Shown here in pieces: positions 10,373 through 20,791 of a DNA stretch of 64,000 bases. Origin of the DNA: Xanthobacteraceae bacterium (GTDB lineage: Bacteria > Pseudomonadota > Alphaproteobacteria > Rhizobiales > Xanthobacteraceae); assembly GCA_019746355.1 (NCBI GenBank), contig JAIESC010000031.1:24583-88582 (forward strand), in the 5' to 3' direction. Under the pieces are notes generated by a model, which saw nothing but the letters and a program-made list of their open reading frames with translations, made no database searches and was not told the DNA's origin. Numbering within the stretch: position 1 is the stretch's first letter; every line of letters starts with the position of its first letter. Made by a program: the position numbers and the translations under genes.

Positions 10373-10638
10373 GGCGCGGCTGTCCCGTTGAGCAGCGGAT
10401 CGAGCCCGCCGGCGCCGTCGAGCGCATAAAGATCGTCGCAGCCGCCGACATGGGTCGAGCCGATGAAGATCTGCGGCACCGTGGTGCGGCCGCCAGCCCG
10501 CGCCGTCATCCTGCTGCGCAGCTCGCGGTCGCGGCTGACGTCGATCTCGGTGAAGCTCACGTTCTTCTGCTTCAAAAGTGCCTTGGCATCGAGGCAGTAC
10601 GGGCAATAGGGCGTGGTGTAGATTTCAACGGGCGGCAT
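10369..10638 (-). CDS. grxC: Glutaredoxin 3
   Basis: The 89-residue thioredoxin-fold protein has the dithiol active site CPYC (about residues 12-15) in TPYCPYCLDAKALL and the cis-Pro/GG glutathione-binding region TTVPQIFIGSTHVGGCDDL. It reduces disulfides and mixed glutathione disulfides in the cytoplasm. Its stop codon overlaps the GTG start of the nitrilase-family gene. ComF, also on this strand, lies 39 nt upstream. Confidence 0.93.
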   Translation of the reverse strand: MPPVEIYTTPYCPYCLDAKALLKQKNVSFTEIDVSRDRELRSRMTARAGGRTTVPQIFIGSTHVGGCDDLYALDGAGGLDPLLNGTAAP

Positions 10639-10677
10639 GGCTTGTTCGTGGATGGCTGCGCGGTTTCGGCAACCAGT

Positions 10678-11424
10678 TTATATGGGGGGCCGCACCGCGT
10701 CGACAACCCGCGCAAACACCACGAGATCGACGCTTTGAGCGCCGGCCCGGAGCAGCGCCCGTGCGCAGGCGTCGGAGGTGGCGCCGGACGTCAGCACATC
10801 GTCGACCAGCACCAGCCTGCGGCCGGCGACCTCCGCCTTGCGATCGGGCGGCACGCCGAACGCGCCCTGCACATTCTGGGCGCGCTCGGACTGGGTGAGC
10901 CCGACCTGCTGCGCCGTCGGCTTGATGCGCCTGAGCGCCGTATCGCTGACCGGCACTCCGGTCTCGCGGGACATCGTTTGCGACAGCAGCGCCGACTGGT
11001 TGAAGCGACGGGCCCAGAGCCTGCGCCAGTGCAGCGGCACCGGAATCAGGGCGTCGGCGCCCTCCAGAAGCTCGCGCCCGGCGCGCGCCATCCAGCGGCC
11101 CATGACCGGGGCGAGGTCGATCCGGTCGCCATATTTCAGCGCATGGACCAGGGTGCGGGCGACGTCGTCGTAGCGCACCGCCGCGCGCGCCCGGTGATAG
11201 GCGGGCGGGTCGGCGATCGCCTGCATCGACAGCACGCCCGGACCGGGGTCGTAGGCAAACGGTATCCCGAGCCGCTCGCAATAAGGCGGCGCGATCTGCG
11301 TGAGCTTGCCCCAGCACGGCGCGCACAGCCCGCCATCGCGCACCGGCTCGCGGCAGGCCGGGCAAAGCCGCGGCAACGCAACATCGAGCACCCGCCCGAA
11401 AACCGCCCGAAACGGAGCAGCCAT
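10678..11424 (-). CDS. comF: ComF family phosphoribosyltransferase-like protein
   Basis: This 248-residue protein has an N-terminal zinc-binding pattern (LCPACREP then LCAPCWG) and a C-terminal phosphoribosyltransferase domain with the PRPP loop LVLVDDVLTSGAT. This is the ComF/GntX layout; ComF acts in DNA uptake in competent bacteria, but most homologues have no proven role. I chose the ATG at 11424 (MAAPFRAVFGR); upstream codons in frame are probably leader. The gene is divergent from an unknown membrane protein, and a tandem palindromic repeat lies in the spacer. Confidence 0.88.
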   Translation of the reverse strand: MAAPFRAVFGRVLDVALPRLCPACREPVRDGGLCAPCWGKLTQIAPPYCERLGIPFAYDPGPGVLSMQAIADPPAYHRARAAVRYDDVARTLVHALKYGDRIDLAPVMGRWMARAGRELLEGADALIPVPLHWRRLWARRFNQSALLSQTMSRETGVPVSDTALRRIKPTAQQVGLTQSERAQNVQGAFGVPPDRKAEVAGRRLVLVDDVLTSGATSDACARALLRAGAQSVDLVVFARVVDAVRPPI

Positions 11425-11552
11425 ACGGGTTAACCGACCGGCGTTTACGGTCTTTGCGGAAGCCTGTTGCACGGGAGGCAAGGCTATCGCTGTTATGCGA
11501 CTGCCTCAACGGCCGCGGCGACTGGTTAACGCTGCGAGCTTCGCACTGGCGA

Positions 11553-11623
11553 GCCATGAGCGCGTCTACGCGCGTCCTCGACGCGCATGAGCGCGTCTAC
11601 GCGCGTCTTCGACGTGCTATGGC
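11553..11623. repeat. Nested-palindrome family: tandem double core
   Basis: Two head-to-tail copies (period 31 nt) of the core ATGAGCGCGTCTACGCGCGT plus TCGACGCGC lie between GCCAT and ATGGC ends, in the spacer between comF and the next gene. The same core occurs in other intergenic spacers of the window. It is open in several frames and adds a false MSASTRVFD-type N-terminus to the downstream gene. Confidence 0.85.
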
Positions 11624-11664
11624 GAGCGGCCAGCGCGAACAGTCATAGTCGGGTGAACCGCGCA

Positions 11665-12504
11665 ATGCCCGGATGGGAATCGCTCGAGACCGTCAGTCGG
11701 CTGCATGGCAGCGCCCAGATCGTTGGGTTCGTTCTGCTTGCGGCGTTGATCACGCTTGTAGCGCTGGCGGCGTTCAATCTCCGCAAGGGCTTCTGGCCGG
11801 AATGGCTCGACATCGGCGAGTTCCAGATCCGCCGCCGCTTTGTCGAGATCGCCTGCGCCGTGGTGCTGGCGCTGTTGCTTGTCACCGAGGTCGTTGCCTA
11901 CGCCTATGGCCGCCGTGCCGTAGCGCTGAATGCCGTGGCTGCGGAAACCAGCGCCGAGCAGGTCAAGCGGCTCAATGCCGATGCGCAGGCGCTGCGCAAC
12001 AAACCCGTCCCGGCGCAGCCGGAAACGCCGAGCCGCTATATCAAGGAAAATTCCGAGCTGCGGCAGAAGCTGATCGAGGCGGAGAACACGATCGGCGAGC
12101 TGCAGAAGCTGCAAACGCAGAAGCGGCTGTCCGAGGAGCAGCGCCGCTTCCTGATCGAAGCGCTGCGGCCGTTCTCCGGGCAGAAGGTCGCCGTCGCGTC
12201 GATCCTCGGCGACGAGGAATCCAAGGTGCTTTCCCAGGACCTGGTTTCGGTGTTCGACGCCGCCGGCTGGGACCACGACGGCGATACCGGCGTGTTCGCC
12301 CAGCAGTTTCCGCGCGACCCGATCGGCGTTGAAGTGACGCTCAACGAGAACGATGCCCGTGCCGGAAACATTCCGGCAGGCATCGGCGCGCTGATCAACG
12401 CCACACGGCAGCTTGGCCTCGTCTACGACAACACCATCTACATGGGCAGCGACGTTCCATCCGGGCAGGCGCTGCTCAAGGTCGGCAAGAAACTTCGGAA
12501 ATAG
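11665..12504 (+). CDS. Membrane protein of unknown function with coiled coil
   Basis: The 279-residue protein, starting at the ATG at 11665, has two membrane segments (about residues 14-40 and 55-85), then a probable coiled coil (about 95-165) rich in Glu, Lys and Leu, and a compact C-terminal domain of about 100 residues containing SGQKVAVASI and later YMGSDVP. I do not recognise the family. An in-frame extension upstream is translated repeat DNA and was excluded. The layout suggests an inner-membrane sensor or scaffold with a cytoplasmic domain, but this is only topology. No enzyme motif is visible. Confidence 0.75.
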   Translation: MPGWESLETVSRLHGSAQIVGFVLLAALITLVALAAFNLRKGFWPEWLDIGEFQIRRRFVEIACAVVLALLLVTEVVAYAYGRRAVALNAVAAETSAEQVKRLNADAQALRNKPVPAQPETPSRYIKENSELRQKLIEAENTIGELQKLQTQKRLSEEQRRFLIEALRPFSGQKVAVASILGDEESKVLSQDLVSVFDAAGWDHDGDTGVFAQQFPRDPIGVEVTLNENDARAGNIPAGIGALINATRQLGLVYDNTIYMGSDVPSGQALLKVGKKLRK

Positions 12505-12570
12505 CTGCGGCAGCAATCGTCACGGCGCTTCGCCCTCGCGGCGGCGCGCCGTTCTCCCTACAATGGTGAC

Positions 12571-13452
12571 ATGCCGCATCCGGTGATCTTCGATCGCACG
12601 CTGTTGCGCGCGCGCCGCGCGCGGGCGGCCGTGCTGGGCCCCGCGACGTTCCTGATCGACCGCGTCGCCGACGATATGGCGGGGCGGCTCGCCGCGGTGC
12701 TGCGGCCGTTCGATATCGCCGTCGATATCGGCACGCCGACCGATGCGGTTCGCCGGGCGCTGGCGGGACGCGTCGGCACGATTGTCGCTGCCGATCCAGT
12801 GGCATCCGGCAGCGGCCTCGCAGTCGCCGCGGACGAGGAGGCGCTGCCGTTCCGCGACGGCTCGCTCGATCTTGCCGTGTCGGCGCTCGCGTTGCAGTTC
12901 GTCAACGACCTGCCGGGAACGCTGGTGCAGATCCGCCGCGCGCTGAGGCCCGACGGCCTGTTCCTCGCCGCGATGATCGGCGGCGAAAGCCTGGTCGAGC
13001 TGCGCGAAGCCTTTGCCCAGGCCGAATGCGAGGTCGAGGGCGGCGTCTCGCCGCGCGTCGCCCCATTCGCCGACCTGCGCGATCTCGGCGCCTTGCTGCA
13101 ACGGGCGGGCTTTGCGCTGCCGGTCACCGACATCGATCGCGTCACCGTGCGGTACGCGACGCCGCTTGCCCTGATGCACGACCTGCGCCGCATGGGCGCG
13201 GCCAATGCGCTTGCCGAGCGCCGCCGCACGTCGCTGCGCCGCGCGACCTTGCAGCGGCTGCTCGAGATCTACGCGGAGCGTTTCGCCGATGCCGATGGCC
13301 GCATCCGCGCCACGTTCGAGATTGTCTGGCTGTCAGGCTGGGCGCCGCACGAAAGCCAGCAGAAGCCGCTTGCGCCGGGCTCGGCGAAGGCGCGGCTCGC
13401 CGACGCGCTTCGCACGACGGAAATTTCCACCGGCGAAAAGGCCGGCGGCTGA
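12571..13452 (+). CDS. NDUFAF5-like class I methyltransferase
   Basis: The 293-residue protein belongs to the BioC/NDUFAF5-type methyltransferase family. The SAM site is in IAVDIGTPTDAVRRAL (about 49-64), with a degenerate glycine loop. Family hallmarks are GESLVELREAFA, the SPRVAPFADLRDLGALLQ region and the WAPHESQQKPLAPGSA tail (about 251-266). Mitochondrial NDUFAF5 is a complex I assembly factor that hydroxylates an arginine of NDUFS7; a similar role here is inference. It converges with the Flp pilin gene 4 nt away. Confidence 0.82.
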   Translation: MPHPVIFDRTLLRARRARAAVLGPATFLIDRVADDMAGRLAAVLRPFDIAVDIGTPTDAVRRALAGRVGTIVAADPVASGSGLAVAADEEALPFRDGSLDLAVSALALQFVNDLPGTLVQIRRALRPDGLFLAAMIGGESLVELREAFAQAECEVEGGVSPRVAPFADLRDLGALLQRAGFALPVTDIDRVTVRYATPLALMHDLRRMGAANALAERRRTSLRRATLQRLLEIYAERFADADGRIRATFEIVWLSGWAPHESQQKPLAPGSAKARLADALRTTEISTGEKAGG

Positions 13453-13456
13453 AGCG

Positions 13457-13636
13457 TCAGAGCAGTGCCGCGAGCTTTTCGTAGAACTCGGCCTTCAGGT
13501 GCGAGCCGAGGCTCATGACGGTGCCGGCAATGGCGATGCTGATGCCGGCCGCGATCATGGCGTATTCGATCGCGGTTGCGCCATGCTGGTCGTCGCGGAA
13601 GCGGGAGAGTGCGCAGCAAAGCGTCTGAAGCTTCAT
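13457..13636 (-). CDS. Flp/Fap-type pilin (59 residues)
   Basis: A short gene encodes a class IVb (Flp) prepilin. A basic leader of about 19 residues (MKLQTLCCALSRFRDDQHG) is followed by the processing site G/ATAIEYAMIAAGIS, with the Glu at +5 and the Tyr typical of Flp pilins, then a hydrophobic helix and a polar tail ending AEFYEKLAALL. GAGGTGAGA just upstream of the ATG at 13636 is a good ribosome site. No tad/cpa assembly genes lie in this window, so it is an isolated pilin gene here. Confidence 0.88.
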   Translation of the reverse strand: MKLQTLCCALSRFRDDQHGATAIEYAMIAAGISIAIAGTVMSLGSHLKAEFYEKLAALL

Positions 13637-13649
13637 GCTCTCACCTCGA

Positions 13650-14054
13650 TCACAGCAGCGTCATCAGGTGGGCGATCAGCGGCTCGTCGGCCGGCGGCAT
13701 CTTGTAGTCGCGAAGCTTGTTCGGCCGGACCCAGGCGAGCCTTTGTCCCTCCTGGGCTCGAACGATGCCCTCCCAGCGCCGGCAAACGTAGAGCGGCATC
13801 AGGAGATGGAAATCCGGATAGGCGTGGCTCGCAAAGGTGAGCGGCGCCAGGCACGGCTCCCTGATGACAATGCCGAGTTCCTCCTTCATCTCCCGGATCA
13901 GCGTTTCCTCGGGCCGTTCGCCGGCCTCGACCTTGCCGCCCGGAAACTCCCAAAGGCCCGCCATGGTTTTTCCCGCGGGGCGTTCGGCGAGCAGCACGCG
14001 CCCATCGGCATCGATCAGGGCGCAGGCGGCAACCAGAACGAGTTTGATGCTCAC
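13650..14054 (-). CDS. mutT: MutT-like (8-oxo)-dGTP diphosphatase
   Basis: This Nudix hydrolase probably cleans oxidised dGTP from the nucleotide pool. The segment GLWEFPGGKVEAGERPEETL is followed by IREMKEELGI, making a complete Nudix box, and the protein ends soon after a W-V-RP substrate-site region, as in MutT. I chose the GTG at 14054 (MSIKLVLVAACALI, 134 residues) because MutT homologues begin there; a TTG 24 nt upstream would add eight residues. It lies between argJ and the Flp pilin gene on the same strand. Confidence 0.88.
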   Translation of the reverse strand: MSIKLVLVAACALIDADGRVLLAERPAGKTMAGLWEFPGGKVEAGERPEETLIREMKEELGIVIREPCLAPLTFASHAYPDFHLLMPLYVCRRWEGIVRAQEGQRLAWVRPNKLRDYKMPPADEPLIAHLMTLL

Positions 14055-14165
14055 CGGCCCGGCCCCAACCGTAGACAAGCCTTGGTTAAAAGGGATGCAA
14101 AGCCGCCGGATAAATTCATGGGACCGCCGAGCGGGTTAATCCGCCTCTAACAGGATCCGGACATT

Positions 14166-15407
14166 TCACGACCGGTAATCGCCGTTGATCGCGACATACT
14201 CCTTGGTCAGATCGCAGGTCAGCACGCGGTCCTTGCCCTTGCCGAGCCCGAGCGCGACCTTGAGCGCGATGGTGTCGTTCTTCATCGCCTTTGACACCAT
14301 CGCTTCGTCGTAGCCGGGATCGCGCGCGCCCTTGTGGGCGACACGGATGCCGTTGAACCAGATCGACAGCCGGTCGCGATCGGCCGGCTCGCCGGCCTTG
14401 CCGACCGCCATCACCACGCGGCCCCAGTTGGCGTCCTCGCCGGCGATCGCGGTCTTCACCAGCGGGGAGTTGGCGATCGACATGGCGATCCGCCGTGCAG
14501 ACGCCTTCGACTTCGCGCCCTCGACGCTGATCTCGACGAGCTTGCGCGCGCCTTCGCCGTCGCGCGCCACCTGCTCGGCGAGGTCGGCCAGCACGGCATT
14601 GAAGGCGGCGCGGAACGGTTTCAGGCGCGGGTCGCTCGCCTTGGTGATGTTGGGTGCGCCGAGGTCTTTGGCGGCACCGGTCGCGAACACCATCAGCGTG
14701 TCCGAGGTCGAGGTGTCGCCGTCGATGGTCACGGCGTTGAACGTGTCCTCGACGCCCTCGCTCAGCAGCGCCTGCAGCGCGCGCTGCGAGATCGGCGCGT
14801 CGGTGAATACGTAGGACAGCATCGTCGCCATGTCGGGCGCGATCATGCCGGCGCCCTTGGCGAAGCCGTTGATCGTCACCGTGGCCTCGCCGAGCTTGGC
14901 GCGCGCGGTCGCGACCTTGGGGAAGGTGTCGGTGGTCATGATCGCCTTGGCGGCTTCATGCCAGAAGTCGGGCTTGGCCGAGGCGACCAGACCCTCCATG
15001 ACGCCGTCGAACGCCTTGGCGTTGAGCGGCTCGCCGATCACGCCGGTCGAGGCGAGAAACACGTCCTTCGGCTTGCAGCCGACGGCGCGCGCCGCGATCT
15101 CGGCGGTGAACTTGCACGCGGCGCGGCCGTTCTTGCCGGTGAAGGCGTTGGCATTGCCGGAGTTGACCACCAGCGCCCGGGGTTTTGCGCCCTTGAGCTG
15201 GTCGCGGCACCATTCCACCGGCGCGGACGGGCACTTGGACTTGGTGAAGACGCCCGCCGCCACCGTACCCGGATCGAGGACCGCGAGCAGCACGTCGGTG
15301 CGGTCGCGATACTTGATGCCGGCCGCTGCGGTCGCGAGCTTCACGCCGGCGATCGCCGGCATGGCCGGAACGGTTTTGGGGGCGAGGGGAGAAACCGCGG
15401 TTGCCAT
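14166..15407 (-). CDS. argJ: ArgJ, glutamate N-acetyltransferase / amino-acid acetyltransferase
   Basis: ArgJ recycles the acetyl group from N-acetylornithine to glutamate and can also use acetyl-CoA, in arginine synthesis. The 413-residue precursor has the self-cleavage site in [14 protein letters not shown]; cleavage before the Thr of the ATML motif gives alpha and beta chains. [15 protein letters not shown] in the N-terminal half and [17 protein letters not shown] in the beta half are family signatures. ATG 15407 is the natural start. It lies between mutT and the parvulin gene, the usual order in related bacteria. Confidence 0.95.
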   Translation of the reverse strand: MATAVSPLAPKTVPAMPAIAGVKLATAAAGIKYRDRTDVLLAVLDPGTVAAGVFTKSKCPSAPVEWCRDQLKGAKPRALVVNSGNANAFTGKNGRAACKFTAEIAARAVGCKPKDVFLASTGVIGEPLNAKAFDGVMEGLVASAKPDFWHEAAKAIMTTDTFPKVATARAKLGEATVTINGFAKGAGMIAPDMATMLSYVFTDAPISQRALQALLSEGVEDTFNAVTIDGDTSTSDTLMVFATGAAKDLGAPNITKASDPRLKPFRAAFNAVLADLAEQVARDGEGARKLVEISVEGAKSKASARRIAMSIANSPLVKTAIAGEDANWGRVVMAVGKAGEPADRDRLSIWFNGIRVAHKGARDPGYDEAMVSKAMKNDTIALKVALGLGKGKDRVLTCDLTKEYVAINGDYRS

Positions 15408-15552
15408 GAGCGCACCAATGTCGGGAGGAAAACGCTTGGCGTGGGTACCCAAACGAAATCGCCGGGACAAGCCCCAGGCGAGCGAAGCGACGCCGTCCTT
15501 CGGCCGGCTACGCGACTGCGATATTCCTTGATAGGCGGATCAACCGCGCCGA

Positions 15553-16413
15553 TTACTTCTTGTCGAGCCGTTCGACCTTGGCGGTCTCGCGCAGCTTGGT
15601 GATGTATTCGGCCTGCGCCCGGCGTGTCACATATTGTTCAACCTGCTCCTTGACCTGATCGAAGGTCGGCGCCGGCTTGGTGCGCTTGTCCTCGACCTTG
15701 ATGATGTGCCAGCCGAACTGCGACTTGACCGGCTCGGACACGTCGCCCTTGTTCATCTTGAACGCCTGATCGGCGAACTCCGGCACCATCTGGTCCTTGG
15801 TGAAATAGCCGAGGTCGCCGCCTTCGGCCGCCGCGCCCGGGTCCTTCGATTTCTGCTTCGCCATCTCGGCGAAGTCGGTGCCCTTCCTGATCTCGGCCAG
15901 GATGGTCTTGGCCTCGGCTTCGGTCGGCACCAGGATGTGGCGGGCGCGCACCTCCTGCTCGTTGCCCTGCTGCTTCACCGCCTCGTCATAGACCTTCTTC
16001 ATGGCGGCGTCGGTGGCGGCGGCCTTGCCCTCCTGAACCAGCAGCATCTCCATCGCGAGCTTGTTGCGGATGAAGGCGATGCGGCTCTTGAACTCCTTCT
16101 GGTCGGTGACCTTCTTGGCCTCGGCGGCCTTCGCAGCCAGGATCACGTCGGCGACGTAGGCCACCAGCGCGTCGCGCTTGGCCGCGCCTTCAAGCTGCTG
16201 GACCTGCTGGCCCATGTCCTCCTCGGCCATCGCCAGATCGCTTTCCCGGATCTCGACGCCCGCGACCTTGGCGACCACCTTGTCGCTTTGCGCCTGGGCC
16301 TGGGCCGGGACCACCGGCCAAGCTGCAACCAAAGCCCAAACCAGCATGGCGGTGAGGAAGGCGAACGCGCCGGCGCGCAGGGCAAACCCGCGGCTCTCGA
16401 TCGGTCTGGTCAT
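15553..16413 (-). CDS. Periplasmic parvulin-type peptidyl-prolyl isomerase
   Basis: This 286-residue protein starts with an N-terminal signal peptide (about 1-43, ending VPAQAQA), continues with a SurA/PrsA-like helical chaperone region and ends in a PpiC rotamase domain (about 155-245) beginning VRARHILVPTEAEAKTI and containing GGDLGYFTKDQMVPEF. It should assist folding of exported proteins in the periplasm. ATG 16413 gives the correct signal peptide. It is divergent from secA, which fits a shared link to secretion. Confidence 0.92.
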   Translation of the reverse strand: MTRPIESRGFALRAGAFAFLTAMLVWALVAAWPVVPAQAQAQSDKVVAKVAGVEIRESDLAMAEEDMGQQVQQLEGAAKRDALVAYVADVILAAKAAEAKKVTDQKEFKSRIAFIRNKLAMEMLLVQEGKAAATDAAMKKVYDEAVKQQGNEQEVRARHILVPTEAEAKTILAEIRKGTDFAEMAKQKSKDPGAAAEGGDLGYFTKDQMVPEFADQAFKMNKGDVSEPVKSQFGWHIIKVEDKRTKPAPTFDQVKEQVEQYVTRRAQAEYITKLRETAKVERLDKK

Positions 16414-16726
16414 GACAATCCTTGCAATGTTCTGCCCGGCCAGAGGGCCCAAGGGCGGCGACTTGTCGCGCAATCGGTCCGGCTTGGCAACGAAAGATCG
16501 GCGCGGAGGTTCTAAACAGCGCGTGAAGGCGGAAACTGCCCGTCTTTTGAACGTTTTACGGCCGGAACCACACTAATTGACAAGGATTACACCCCCTCCT
16601 ATGTCTCGAATGCCGCGCGGCTCTCCTCGAATGCTCGCTATCCCGTTGCAATTGCCCGAGAAGTGCCGCATTTCCCGCATGGATGGCCGCCACCGCGGCT
16701 TGCCCAAGGCAAGGACTTGATCCGCA
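16414..16726. other. Spacer between parvulin gene and secA
   Basis: This 313-nt divergent spacer has no convincing gene. It contains a good sigma-70-type promoter candidate for secA at 16577-16605. The half next to the parvulin gene should hold its promoter, but I could not single one out. Confidence 0.6.
16577..16605 (+). promoter_or_regulatory. Candidate sigma-70 promoter for secA
   Basis: TTGACA (16577-16582), a 17-nt spacer and TATGTC (16600-16605) form a near-consensus housekeeping promoter reading toward secA. The leader would be about 110 nt. No other comparable match was seen in the spacer. Confidence 0.55.
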
Positions 16727-19534
<2,808 letters not shown>

Positions 19535-19556
19535 GCGGAGCCGTTGTCTGCCAATG

Positions 19557-19592
19557 AAAAAGCGCGGCCCTTCGGCCGCGCTTTGCTTTTTG
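19557..19592. terminator. Bidirectional rho-independent terminator after secA
   Basis: AAAGCGCGGCC, a CTTC loop and GGCCGCGCTTT form a strong stem, with GCTTTTTG on the right and a run of A on the left. It can therefore end both secA and the receptor gene that converges from the minus strand. Confidence 0.85.
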
Positions 19593-19614
19593 CGCCGGTG
19601 TCCGGAGCGCTTGG

Positions 19615-20634
19615 CTATTGCTTGCGTTCCATGCCGAGAATCTTGGCGACCCGCGTCAGCGCCTCGCCCTGCTGCTTGAGCGTGGCGGCGAGCTCGGCAG
19701 GTCCGCCGGTGTTCATGTCCTGGCCTGAGGCGACGATCTTCTCGACCGCGGCAGGGTCGTTGGCTGCGGCGATCACGTCGGCGGCGATGCGCTCGCGCAA
19801 TGCGAGCGGCATGCCTTTCGGTCCATAAAGCCCCGACGTCGTTTCCGTCACCAGCGTCGGATATCCGGTTTCCTGCACCGACGGCACGTTCGGGGTGATG
19901 GCGGCGCGCTTGCGGCCGCCCGCGCCCAGCACCCGCACCTTGTTGGCCTCGACCAACGGCCTCACCACCGCATAAGACGACAGCAGGAAGTGGATGCGCT
20001 GCTCGCCGAGGTCGCGACCGGCCTGCACCACGTCGCGATACGGCACCTTGGTCACGTCCAGGTTCTCGGACTTCAGGAACGCGCCGAGCGAGAACTCCGG
20101 CACGCCGGCCGCGCCGGCGGCGTGATATTTGCCCGGCTCCGCCTTGGCGCGTGCGACGAACTCCGAAACCGTCTTGAACTCGCTTGCGGCGGGCACGCTT
20201 GCCGCCACGACGGTGTCGCAGACCCGCGCGATCGGCGTGAGGTCGCGCTCCAGATCGTAGGGCAGCTTCTCCTGGGTGTAGGGATGCGCCATGAACGACG
20301 CGCTCGACGCGTACAGCAGCACGTGATCGTCATTGGCCGCGGTGAAGGCGTTGATGGCGACGAGGCCGTCGCCGCCCGGCCGGTTCTCGATCACCACCGG
20401 CTTGCCCCACTTGGCGCTGAGCCGCTCGGCGAGCAGGCGCGCGGCGATATCGGTGGCGCTGCCTGCGCCGAACGGCAGGACCCATTTGACGCTGCGGTCC
20501 GGCCAGGTTTGCGCTTGGGTTTGCGCTTGGGTTTGCGCTTGGGTCTGGGCTTGAGCCTGGTTCTGCGAACCTGAAAGCATCCCGACCAGCGCAAGCGCTG
20601 TCGCGGCCGCAAGCCGGCAGAATTGTCGTGTCAT
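19615..20634 (-). CDS. Bug-family (TctC-type) periplasmic solute-binding protein
   Basis: This 339-residue extracytoplasmic receptor of tripartite tricarboxylate transporters binds carboxylates in the periplasm. A signal peptide (about 1-30) leads into a mature part beginning WPDRSVKWVLPFGAGSATDI, the standard Bug start. Between them lies an AQTQ repeat encoded by perfect 12-nt tandem units. It belongs to a subgroup with ANDDHVLL where most Bug proteins have PDGYTL, shared with the receptor at 55528-56532. No TctA or TctB membrane gene is nearby, so its transporter is encoded elsewhere. Confidence 0.92.
   Translation of the reverse strand: MTRQFCRLAAATALALVGMLSGSQNQAQAQTQAQTQAQTQAQTWPDRSVKWVLPFGAGSATDIAARLLAERLSAKWGKPVVIENRPGGDGLVAINAFTAANDDHVLLYASSASFMAHPYTQEKLPYDLERDLTPIARVCDTVVAASVPAASEFKTVSEFVARAKAEPGKYHAAGAAGVPEFSLGAFLKSENLDVTKVPYRDVVQAGRDLGEQRIHFLLSSYAVVRPLVEANKVRVLGAGGRKRAAITPNVPSVQETGYPTLVTETTSGLYGPKGMPLALRERIAADVIAAANDPAAVEKIVASGQDMNTGGPAELAATLKQQGEALTRVAKILGMERKQ
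20508..20555. repeat. 12-nt coding tandem repeat (AQTQ linker)
   Basis: Three perfect copies of GTTTGCGCTTGG (20508-20543) and one decayed copy lie within the receptor gene, just after the signal peptide. Because the unit is a multiple of three, length changes would keep the frame. Confidence 0.9.
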
Positions 20635-20741
20635 TGGCGTCTCCCCTGAACTGTGGCGGCAAGTCTAACGCGGGCGGACGGCAGCCGTCATCGCATGCGG
20701 TCATGTCGGACGATTCGTCGCCGGCATCAGGCGCTCCAACA

Positions 20742-20766
20742 AAAACGCCGGGCTCCGGCCCGGCGC
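20742..20766 (-). terminator. Rho-independent terminator of the L,D-transpeptidase-like gene
   Basis: On the minus strand GCCGGGC, a CGGA loop and GCCCGGC are followed by a T-rich GTTTTTG tract, just downstream of the stop at 20792. Confidence 0.75.
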
Positions 20767-20791
20767 TCTTTGGCAACAAATCTTGTAACGG

